Shown here: positions 9,801 through 18,890 of the stretch, piece after piece
Layout: each line of letters begins with the position of its first letter
How positions within the stretch are numbered: position 1 is the first letter of the stretch
Origin: Tillandsia leiboldiana
Taxonomy: Eukaryota; Streptophyta; Magnoliopsida; Poales; Bromeliaceae
Assembly: GCA_029204045.2 (NCBI GenBank)
Contig: JAQNDB010000265.1
Location: forward strand, 39,542-103,541
DNA: 64,000 nt
Reading direction: 5' to 3'
The notes under the pieces: model-generated
What the model was told of the DNA's origin: nothing
The model's input: the letters and a program-made list of their open reading frames with translations, nothing else
Database searches by the model: none
Translations under genes and position numbers: made by a program

Positions 9801-11905
9801 TTCTCGTCGGTCACTTTATTCAACTCTCGATAGTCCACACAAAGCCTAAGTGACCCGTCCTTCTTCTTTACAAACAGAATCGGGGCTCCCCAAGGAGAAA
9901 CACTAGGTCGCACAAACCCGCGATCCAAAAGATCCTGCAGCTGAGCCTTTAACTCCCTCAATTCCGTAGGGGCCATCCTGTATGGTGCCTTAGAGATTGG
10001 TGCAGTTCCGGGAACTACGTCAATCACGAACTCAATCTCTCGATCCGGCGGCATGGACGATAGCTCTGGAGGGAACACATCTGGATACTCTCGGACGATA
10101 GGAATGTCCTCGAGCCCAGGCATCACCGTAGGCACCTCTACAACAGTAGCTAAGAAAGCGATACATCCACGGCTCATCATCTGTCGAGCTCTAGCAGAAG
10201 AGATCGTCGCAGCAAAAAGAGTACTCTGACAACCCCTAAAAACGAACTCCTGCTGTCCCGGCTCACGAAGGGTCACAGTCCTCTCTCTACAATCGATGGT
10301 GGCATAATACTGAGTCAACCAGTCCATACCCAGCACTACATCGAAATCCCGGAGCTGACGTAGGACCAAAAGGTCGACAGGCAAAACCCAGGGCCCCAAC
10401 TGCACTGGGCAGGACCAACAACACTCATCCACGAGTAACACGTGCTCAGGTATCTGAACCTCACGAGCACACTCTAACGGCCCTATCTCTAGCCCATGCA
10501 TGGATGCAAAAGTCCTACCGATAAAAGAATGTGATGCTCCGGTATCAAATAAAGCTCTAGTGCGAGTAGATGAGATAAGGATAATACCTGCCACCACGTG
10601 GCTAGCCGTCCCCGAGTCCTCGACCTGAGCTGCATAGACTCTCCCGCTCGGGGGTGGTCGCCTGTCTGGCTGCCGCGACGAAGTGGCCCTATCCCCCTGG
10701 CCAAAACCTGCCGAAGTCCCGCCCGTCGAAAAGGGCGGTGGAGGAGCCGAAGCTGTCGATGCCACGACTGATCCCGCTCTAGGACAAGACCATGCTCTGT
10801 GCCCTGCCTGCCCACACTGGAAGCACCGGCCCTGCCGCTGATCACACTGCGAAGGTGCGTGGGGGCCGCCGCATATCACACATCTGTCAGCGCGCCTCCG
10901 CTGCTGCTGCTGCTGCTGCTGCTGCCTAGGGGGTCGAGGGCCCCCCGATCCCTGCCTCCTCTGCGACCCGCGGCCCCGAGGCTGGAACGGTGGCGGTCTC
11001 GGGGGCCTCGGTCTGCTAGATTGTCCAAACTCAGATGGCGCCGGGCGCTTCTCCCCCGAACTAGCCCCAGGCGCCAGGCCCTGCTCAGACATAACCACGG
11101 ATCCTCTGTCAACCCACTGCGCGTGATCAATCGCTGCATCCAAAGTCTGGGCTCTAAATGAGTGAACATGAGGATAAATATCCTTGTGTAGACCTCTCTC
11201 AAACAGCTCAACCCTCTGGGCCTCATCCCGGGCAACGTGAGGCACGCTACCCAAAAGCCGCTGAAACTCAAGAACATACATCGCGAGGGGCTGATCCCCC
11301 TGCTGCAGCCGTCGCAAATCCCGCTCCAGCTTCTGCTTTGCACTGTCAGGAAAGTAGACCCCGAGCAGCAAAGCACGAAACTCAGCCCAAGACAGCAAAG
11401 GTACACCCGGCGGTCCCACAGGCCGAACACGACGCCACCAGGTCTCGGCGTCCTTCTCCAAGAAGTGTGTGGCTAGGTGCACTTGATGCTTCTCCTTGAT
11501 AAACAGGTTTTCAAATAACTTTTCCATCGCTGAAATCCAGTTTTTCGCCTCCCAAGGCTCTGAGCTCTGCCCTGCAAATAGCGGAGGGTGAAACTTGGTG
11601 ATGTAGGATAGTCGATCTCTGAGCTCCTTTTGCTCTGCCTCAGTCAACGGGGCGATCGGAGACGAGGTTGACGAAGTCGCCATTGGAGGTGCAGCTGGTG
11701 ACGTCCTCTGCTCAAGTAACCTCATCATACGCTCCATACTTTCCTCTTGGCGCTTGGCTGCCTCCTCCTGGCGTCGCAACGCCTCAGACTTCTGGGCCAC
11801 CTGGGCCCGTAGCTCCTGGACCTCGCCCTGTGCGGCCTCCTATTGCTCGGGCTCGTCATCAGCCGCAGAAAGCGCCCTCGTCGTCACGCGACGTCTCGGA
11901 GGCAT
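9801..11905 (-). pseudogene. gag-pol: Gag-protease-RT of Gypsy B, interrupted by Copia A
   Basis: The original start is probably 11905 (MPPRRRVTTRALSAADDEPEQ), the position homologous to the gag start of element E. An in-frame TAG at 11842-11840 then interrupts it. The downstream open frame (11800-9801) shows a Gag domain at residues 40-240, a CAG-encoded Gln run at about 294-300, and a CCHC knuckle CFQCGQAGHRAWSC at 326-339. The aspartic protease active site LFDTGASHSFIG is at 417-428. The start of RT (FVKKKDGSLRLCVDYRELNKVT) follows, where the Copia A LTR cuts in. Gag assembles particles, the protease matures the polyprotein, and RT copies the RNA. The premature TAG and the 9.8-kb insertion make it non-functional. 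Confidence 0.92.
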
Positions 11906-12184
11906 CTTAGGCAACTGCAATAAGGAAAAACCAGTGTCAGAGAAAGAACTCTCACGACCCAATCAAGCGAAAGTCTAAACATGTTACCCGCTCTAAAGCA
12001 TTATGCTGTCTGCAGCCAACATAACCACTTTTAGCGAGTAAACACGTAAAGTCACTCGCCCCAATCCCCTGGGGGAGTTGCAACTCAATCAGGACTCTCG
12101 CTACAATCTCGTCTCTCACGACAGTCATCCTACCGTCCAACAAAAAGCCTAGGGTCTCTAAGTCCCCAACGACCTATACACCTA

Positions 12185-12197
12185 GGCTCTGATACCA
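12185..12197 (-). promoter_or_regulatory. Primer-binding site of Gypsy B
   Basis: The minus strand reads TGGTATCAGAGCC, eight bases after the LTR end, complementary to initiator tRNA-Met. Confidence 0.92.
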
Positions 12198-12686
12198 CCT
12201 AAATCTGTCACGCCCCGGGGGTCGAACTATGCCCCGGGCTCGCCAACAGATCCGCCGTCTGTACGGAAACTGCCGTACAGACGAAGCGTCCAACCTGCAA
12301 AGAGATCTATCGCTACACAAGTATCAGAGCGGAAAAGGAGCTGTGCAGAAGGAAGAAAACAGAATAACTGAAATCACTAAATAAAAGAGTCCAAATACAT
12401 GAGTCCACTATCTCTCAAAACATAAGTACAGTACCACTGTCTAGTACAAAAGAGGAAACCAAAAAGGTACAGGTCACTCTATCTCTGACTCGACCGACTC
12501 GGGTAGGAACTAGTCGGCGACGCCCTTACCTCGGTCAGAGGACTCCGCCCGAGCCGAGCCAGGAAAAGACGCCTTAGGAACACCTGTCACACGCAGCGGG
12601 TGTGAGATCAACTGCAAAAGTAGATCACAGTGGGTACCGCTGCCAGAACTCACGGTGGGCCCACCAAGTCCGCTGGAGGCAAAAAC

Positions 12687-12718
<32 letters not shown>
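12687..12718. repeat. (AGAT)8 microsatellite
   Basis: Eight perfect AGAT units inside the Gypsy B LTR. Confidence 0.97.
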
Positions 12719-12719
<1 letters not shown>

Positions 12720-13559
12720 TGCAAGCTGGAAATGAATCTACCACTATATGCCTCAATACTATGCTCGAACGAAAAACATCTAAGAACATATGCCACAACC
12801 ACCCGCTCATGTCACCAAATCTCTACGACTGCCCCAGAGGGGCCAGTCGAGCCTGCGCCTGTCGACTAGGAGCGCACCTGCCCACCACCACACATCCACT
12901 TGAGGACGGGATTTACGTGGGGCGTCCTGTCCGACTGTCTCAATCTCTCTCAAGTAGCCGCCTGGTAGCACGGCCAGGGGCGAGTACCCACCTGGTAGCA
13001 CGGCCAGGGGTATCAATATCTCAACGCGTCCGGAGCGTGACCCGAGGGGCGCGACCCCACCGGGTAAGTATCATGTCACATCTATCTCAGCAAGCGGCAT
13101 CTGCAGGCTATAATCCTCGATCAAGTAGATCGGAAAACTCGAATGACTCTACTCACAATCAAGTCGGAAAACCAACCCTCGACTAAATCTGGTAATGCTA
13201 CTAACATCCTGAGACTCTGGAGTATAGCTAGAAAATCCAGGAATCCCCCTTTCTCGGCCCCCGGCACGAGATCAATACTCACAAGGGGTTTCCCACGATT
13301 TAGAACAACATTCTGGCAGTTACCAGATAAGAGAAATAATAAAAAGGAACACGATACCTTTGCATTTCGACGCAATGTAGAGCAATCCGTGATTTTAAAA
13401 TAAAACAACCCACCTGTGCTCAACCCGCAAAATCGCGCGCTAGATGAAGGTCCCGAAGCGATCCTGCAGCTCCTCGCGGCAAAACGTGCACCACCGGTCA
13501 CGTAGAAAGCTAGCGCTAAGTCACCACTGCGGAAACGGTGAAAACAGGGGTCAGAAAAA

Positions 13560-14100
13560 CCCGCGGCCCAAAACCGCGCTCAAAACGGCGGTACAAACCC
13601 AACCGCCCATGAAGAATACCGCGCGTTGCGCGGAAACCCATCACGCACCCGCCGCGGCGCGTCGCCGAGCCGCAACGCGCACAACAAGGGCGCGAGGCGC
13701 GGCCGAACGGCGCAAAAAAACTCAGCCTGGCGGCACAAGGCCGCCCGCGCGGCGCCCTGCAGTGCCGCGCGCCTAGCGCGCGGCCTGCAGTACGCGGCCC
13801 GCGCGGGGCCCGCGGCACAGGGGCCGCCCGCGCGGCGCCCTGCAGTGCCGCGCGGGGCCCGCGGCACAGGGGCCGCCCGCGCGGCGCCCGCGGCACAGGG
13901 GCCGCCCGCGCGGCGCCCTGCAGTGCCGCGGCGCTGCGCTCACGCCAGCACGGCCGCTGCCAGCGGCCCGGTGCCTTGCTGTACTGCAGCGGCAGCAGGG
14001 CGCCTGCTGCGCGCGCTCTCATGCGCGCCCACGCAGCGTGCGCTTCCCTAGCCGCGCGCAGCCTAAAAAAAATTGCGCGCGCGGCACGCGCAGCTCCGCC
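13560..14100. repeat. GC-extreme repeat tract in Gypsy B LTR
   Basis: Short repeats of the type gccgcccgcgcggcgcc and ctgcagtgccgcg, very rich in CpG. Long open frames here on both strands are low-complexity (Ala/Arg/Pro) by-products of the base composition. A similar tract sits in the LTRs of element E. Confidence 0.8.
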
Positions 14101-14731
14101 AGCCTCGGACCACAAGTCCGAGGGCCCCAACCAGCAGGAAAAGAAAAGAAAAAGAAGGGAAAAGAAAAACTAAATACCGACCTCGACGTTGCCTCGGGCG
14201 CTCCTCGCTCGGCACCCCTCGGCAACCAGCAGGTGGTCCACACTCCGAAGTCCACTCAAACTTTAGGCTTCTCCCCTTTTCTTCCTTTTCTCTTCTATCC
14301 ACTTCCCTCTGCTTCACCAAGCCGAAAAGAAAAGCCTGCTGCTTGCTTGCTTGATGGAGGAGAGAGAGGTGAGTTGGAGGCACTTTAAATAAGCAAAAGC
14401 AGAAAAGAGAGGTTTAAAGTAATTTAATTAATTAAGCCACCTACCCACTAATTAAGACCCTTCTCCAACTCCTCTGCCAAGCTCCCAAGCTGACACACAC
14501 CAAAAGAAGCAAGTCTCAGATAAAAGCCTCCTTAAAAAAAAAATTAAAATAAACATAAAGAAAATCAAAAAGTGCCCCCGATAACTCACTTTTCGACCTC
14601 GGGCTTTCCGCCGCAGCCCGGAACCTCCCGAGCTCCGCTGTAAACTGAAAATACACATGCTCGCAGCTTTCCTCACCCAAAAAGCTCATCAGAAGTGTCA
14701 GTAGGCTCAATCTAAAAACCGGCATACTACA

Positions 14732-15065
14732 CCCGTAGCTTTCGTCCCGAAACAGAAACAGAAAAGGCCCCTAGAACCCAGATCACCCAAACTCTCTCGG
14801 GTGCCGAAGTTGTAAAAAAAAGATGACAGTTATTACTGAAAGCTATTTTAATCTGAGAAACCCAATTTAGTATATTTTAGTTCTTTAATAAAAATTAGTT
14901 CAAATAAGTTTTATTTTCCAAACCCCGAAGGGCTATTGCCTTCACCCAAATCAAACAAGAACAGGCTCCGGCGACCCCTCGAAATTTGGAAGGAAAATAT
15001 TAGTTTACAGAAATTATGTGTGTCTAAAAACAGTCTGGGTTCTAGGTCCTACTATCACTGGTACA
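14732..15065 (-). other. Gypsy 3'-internal remnant between LTR B and element C
   Basis: 14737-14753 resembles the pre-PPT motif of the other Gypsy elements (TTTCGTCCCGAAAC against GTTTCGTCCTCGAAAC). The stretch near 14938-14990 (gccttcacccaaatcaaac, then aagaacaggctcc) matches element F near 63466 and, reversed, element E near 30680. It therefore looks like the 3' internal end of a minus-strand Gypsy. From about 14990 to 15065 I recognise nothing. Confidence 0.55.
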
Positions 15066-15070
15066 CTACT
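15066..15070. repeat. Target-site duplication of Gypsy C, left copy (CTACT)
   Basis: CTACT immediately before the LTR; the same five bases follow the other LTR at 49192. Confidence 0.9.
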
Positions 15071-16240
15071 CGTGAGGTCCCGGAATCCCCCGCGTAGGGT
15101 TGCTGGTTGTTGGGCAGCTTTCGGTCGCCGTTGGGGGTGTTGGTGCGCGTGTTGGGGGCCCAGAAATGGATTTGTGATGCAAATCGGGATTTGCTTGCAT
15201 CACTGGAGGCCTGCATGGGTTGCGCGCAATTTGGACACAAGTGGTGGACTTCGGGCTTAAATTGAGACCCCGTGGGAAGTTGGAGGACCCGTCGGGTGTT
15301 TAGAAGTGATTTCGCGCGATTCAGATGTCAAAATTAGACTCCGGGTGAAGTCCGGATAAAAGTTTACCTCTCCGGTCGCCTTCGGGAATTTTTAGAGTTG
15401 GAATTGGGCAAATCGGACTTTAAAAATGGACCCGGCGCGAAAATCGGATCGAGTGGGCATTCGGCAAATTTTCGGGGGAGAATTTGGAGATTTGGACATC
15501 GTTTTTGGATTCAGCGCGCGAAATCGCTAAGAATGGACTATTTATTTGTTGGATTTGGAGCCCGGATGAAGTGCGCGTTTTTCGAGGCAAAACAGCACGT
15601 TTATCGAGGTGTGCGCGTGGCACGGATCACGAGGCGAACGCGGCGCGCGGTTCGAGGCGGCCGCATGATGGGACGGGCAGCAGCGCGTCAGGGGGGAGGC
15701 GCCCCTCCTGCGCGGGCCACGTGGGGGGGCCGCCACGTGGCGGACCCCCGTTGGCGCGCGCCCGTGTCACGGGCGCGTGTCCCGCGCCTGTGGGCGGCAG
15801 GGTGTCACGCGCCCGTGTGGCGCGTGAGCTGCGCGCCCGCGTGGCCTGCTGGGATACGGCCACGTGGCCGCGCGCCGCTTTGCCTGGACCTGGTGCACCC
15901 GTGTCGGTGCGGTGGACCGGCCGGTGCACCGTGGACCGGTGCACCGTGGACCCCTCTCTCTCCCTTTCTCTTCTTCTTCTCCTTCTTCCTCCCCGCAAGC
16001 CACCTCCTTTCCTTCTTCGTTTTCTTCTCCAACCGAGCGACAGGGAGAGTGAGGGAGGAGGTTGTGGGAGATGGCGTTTCGCGTCGCGGGCCTCGTGGAG
16101 CGCGCGAGGCTTCCGTTGGGGGTGTTGCGGCGACGGCGGCGCAGTCGGGTAGGTCCCGTGTGTTGGTTTTACTATATTTTTGTACAGTTTTGGGGTGATC
16201 TTTTAGACTGTAACTGACCCTCTTGCTCCTTTCTGTGTTT

Positions 16241-16702
16241 GGCACCGTGCACCGTTTTGCGTGCGGACTCCGGCACCGTGCACCGTTTTGCTTGCGGATT
16301 CCGTTTTGCGTGCGGATCCTGGCACCGTGCACCGTTTTGCGTGCGGACACCGGCACCGTGCATCGTTTTGCGTGCGGACTCCGTTTTGCGTGCGGATCCT
16401 AGCACCGTGCACCGTTTTGCGTGCGGACTCCGGCATCGTGCACCGTTTTGCGTGCGGACTCCGTTTTGCGTGCGGATCCTGGCACCGTGCACCGTTTTGC
16501 GTGCGGACTCCGGCACCGTGCACCGTTCTGCGTGCGGACTCCGTTTTGCGTGCGGATCCTGGCACCGTGCACCGTTTTGCATGCGGACTCCGGCAGCGGA
16601 CATCGTTTTGCGTGCGGACTCCGTTTGGCGTGCGGATTCCGGCACCGTGCTCCGTTTTGCGTGCGGACTCCGGTAGCGGACATCGTTTTGCGTGCGGATC
16701 GC
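16241..16702 (+). repeat. 80-bp higher-order tandem repeat in 5' LTR of Gypsy C
   Basis: Units start at 16241, 16321, 16401, 16481, 16561 and 16641, exactly 80 bases apart. Each unit is two related 31-mers (beginning ggcaccgtgcaccgttttgc) plus one 18-mer (gttttgcgtgcggatcct). Long open frames across it are repeat artefacts. Confidence 0.95.
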
Positions 16703-18482
16703 GTGGAGGACAATTGCAAGTGTCTACGAGCAATTGGTGGCAAATCGAGGTGGGTGGCCTTATCTCTAAGTTTTATGGAATGTACATTAATTCTATTGAT
16801 GTAGGACTATGCATGATAGTTTATTTCCTTGTGTAGCATGCTAGATTGTTGGAATGGCTATCCCTTTATTATCTGTTAAAGTAGTTATCTTGGAACTTGA
16901 CCTAGCACCCCCGTCATATGTTGTATGTGTAACCAGACTAGTAGAAAACCCTCACTTGGGCTAGGGTTATTTATGCTTAGACATCCACACTGTTCCTTCA
17001 TCCCTGGACATAGTGTTTTCTCGTCCGGGTAGTGGGCCGAGAGATCGGGACTTGCTTTTAGTGTGGGATGCTTTTACACTCTTGCCTGGGAGCAGAGTGG
17101 AGTCTGGTAGTTGTACTGGGTTGCTTATCTGTGCTGGGAGCCGTTTGGGTAAACGGTAGTCCCGGGAGGTCTTGTTTCCCTGTTGTGCCGTCGTGGAGGG
17201 AGCCGTTGCGCAGACGGCAGTCCCGGGCCGTCGAGTATCTTCCGGTCCGTCTTGTTGGGAACCGTTGGGGTTGATGGTGGTCCCAGGTCGTTGAGTGTTG
17301 TCCGACCTGTTTTGTTACCCTGAGTTGTGGGTCGTCCCTGGCTGTGGAGTATCTCCAGCCAGTGAGCCTTGTGCTGCGAGCCGTTGGAGAGGCTAGTGTC
17401 TCGTGTTTCGAGTTAGCCGAGCAGCTGAGTCGTCGAGAGTGCTCCGACTGTTGTGCGAGGTATTTGGGGATCTTGAGCCCTACCGTTCTGAGAGTGAGCG
17501 TGGATTTTGACTAGCCTGCATATGCCAATGTTTGATACTCTATGCCGCGCCGTTCTACTCAGTTAGAGTCGCGTCCTGAGATGCCGCTGTGGATACGATG
17601 GTTGGTCTGTTGAGGCAGTTTTCCGCAGTTGAGGCAACGATGGGCCTGTTGAGGCAGTTTTGCGCGAGGGATGAGTTAGTAGGACAGGACGCCCCACGTA
17701 AATCCCGTCCTCATGTGGATGTGTGGTAGTGGGCAGGAGCGTTCCTAGTCGACGGGCGCAGGCTTGACTGGACCTTTGAGGTAGTCAGTTCGTTTGGGTC
17801 GATTGAGCACCTTGGGTGCGAGTGGTCTCATTTGCTTTCATCTGTTCCACTTTTTGGAGTATCTAGATAGAGGCATGGTAGCTGTAGAGTAGCTCCAGCT
17901 TTTCTTGTTCAGTTTTCATTGCATTGTTATCTTTGGCCTCTAGTAGACTTGGTGGGCAGACCGTTGGGCTTGTTGACGGCACCCACTGAGAACTACTGTG
18001 GGAAGTAGTTCTCACACCCGTCGTGGTGTCTTTTTCCCCAGGAACTTCTTCTCCTGTTCCTGTTGCTCCAGTTGCTGATCCTTCGGACCGAGGCGAGGGA
18101 GTCGCGAGCTAGTTCCCTACCCGTCGTTGGAGTGTAGCGGTGTCCCTTCAGATGAGAGCTTCAGTAGATTAGTTTACTCCTTTTTCCTCTGTTGAGAGAC
18201 CTTTGTTGTGAGGTATAGAGTTGTACTTCATTTTACATTTTGAGAGACTGATGTAGTGAGGATATTTTTCTTGTATCGAGGGCTTGTACACTGATGTACT
18301 TATTGGAGATATCTCCCTTTTGAGTTCTGTATCAGAGGATTTTGTATATGATAGTATTTGGGGAGATGGATATTGTATTATTTTCAGTTGTACAGTGTTT
18401 GGACTTCAGTTTTAGTAGTCTACTTTCAGCTCTCTGATATCTGTTTACTGTAGTTGATTTTTTCTGCAGGTTAGACGCTTCG

Positions 18483-18550
18483 TCTGTACGGCAGTTTCCG
18501 TACAGATGGCGGATCTGTTGGCGAGCCCGGGTGGCAGTTTCCACCCCGGG
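18483..18550 (+). promoter_or_regulatory. Double stem-loop at the end of U5, Gypsy C
   Basis: Stem 1: TCTGTACGG (18483-18491), loop CAGTTT, CCGTACAGA (18498-18506). Stem 2: CCCGGGTGG (18526-18534), loop CAGTTT, CCACCCCGGG (18541-18550) with one bulged C. Eight bases lie between stem 2 and the LTR end and 16 between it and the PBS. The structure recurs with changed but complementary stems in D and E. Confidence 0.7.
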
Positions 18551-18558
18551 GCGTGACA

Positions 18559-18890
18559 GATTAGAGTGGTATCAGAGCCTAGGTTGTAGGTCGTGATGGA
18601 CTTAGAAACCCTAGGCTTGCGGTTGGACATTTGGATGACTACGTGAGAGTCGTGACTTTTAGCGAGAGTCCTGATTGAGTTTTTACCTCTCCCAAGAGAC
18701 GGGATGAGAGTTTGGCATGTTTATTCTCCTAATCGATTATGTTGGTTACAGACAACATAATGCTATGGAATGGATGACGTGTCTTAGACTTTCGCTGGAT
18801 TGGGTCGTATGGTTGTTGTGTCCTGACGTTGGTAGTTGTGCAGTGGGTTGCGATACCCCTGAGACGTCGTGTTGTGTAAAGGACACACCC
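18559..18890 (+). pseudogene. PBS, leader and gag-start remnant of Gypsy C
   Basis: TGGTATCAGAGCC at 18567-18579 is the tRNA-Met primer site. The leader is near-identical to that of element E. At 18853 the sequence ATACCCCTGAGACGTCGT corresponds to ATGCTGCCGAGACGTCGT, the gag start of E, so the start codon has changed from ATG to ATA. Element D inserts a few dozen bases later. Confidence 0.85.
18886..18890. repeat. Target-site duplication of Gypsy D, left copy (CACCC)
   Basis: CACCC before the LTR; the same five bases are at 42968-42972. Confidence 0.9.

Larger units (their letters stand above)
9801..14731 (-). mobile_element. Gypsy element B (chromovirus-like), internal part and 5' LTR
   Basis: Minus strand: LTR 14731-12206, PBS 12197-12185, gag-protease-RT from 11905 down to 9801, where Copia A interrupts it. 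The rest of pol and the 3' LTR would lie left of the window. The long proline/arginine-rich Gag with one CCHC knuckle and the long LTR suggest a Tekay/Del-type chromovirus. A chromodomain would be in the missing part, so the lineage is tentative. Confidence 0.88.
12206..14731 (-). repeat. LTR of Gypsy B (5' LTR; possibly shared with a second element)
   Basis: 2526 bp, minus-strand ends TGTAGTATGCCGG...GGGGCGTGACA. The last bases are preceded by the U5 stem-loop (TCTGTACGG/CCGTACAGA) found in the other Gypsy LTRs. It has a TATA-like CTTATTTAAAG at 14383-14393. The segment near 14580-14680 resembles the 159-bp repeat of the element E LTR. The right end fits the LTR start of E (TGTAAAGTACCGG), so it is probably the true boundary. 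Confidence 0.75.
15071..18558 (+). repeat. 5' LTR of Gypsy C
   Basis: 3488 bp, nearly identical to 45951-49191. The first base is C where the 3' LTR has T (CGTGAGGTCC against TGTGAGGTCC), so the canonical TG end is mutated. It ends ...GGGGCGTGACA. It contains a pyrimidine-rich tract (about 15953-16010) and an 80-bp tandem array. The 247-bp length excess over the 3' LTR is almost wholly three extra 80-bp units. Confidence 0.95.

Noticed and set aside
13516..14255. Several Ala/Arg-rich open frames in the GC tract of the Gypsy B LTR
   Set aside because: They lie inside an LTR, occur on both strands, and have no similarity to known domains.
16203..16836. Open frames with repeated HGARCRSPHAKRC-type peptides (also 46582-47469)
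   Set aside because: They are translations of the 80-bp LTR tandem repeat; similar frames exist on both strands and the copy number differs between LTRs.
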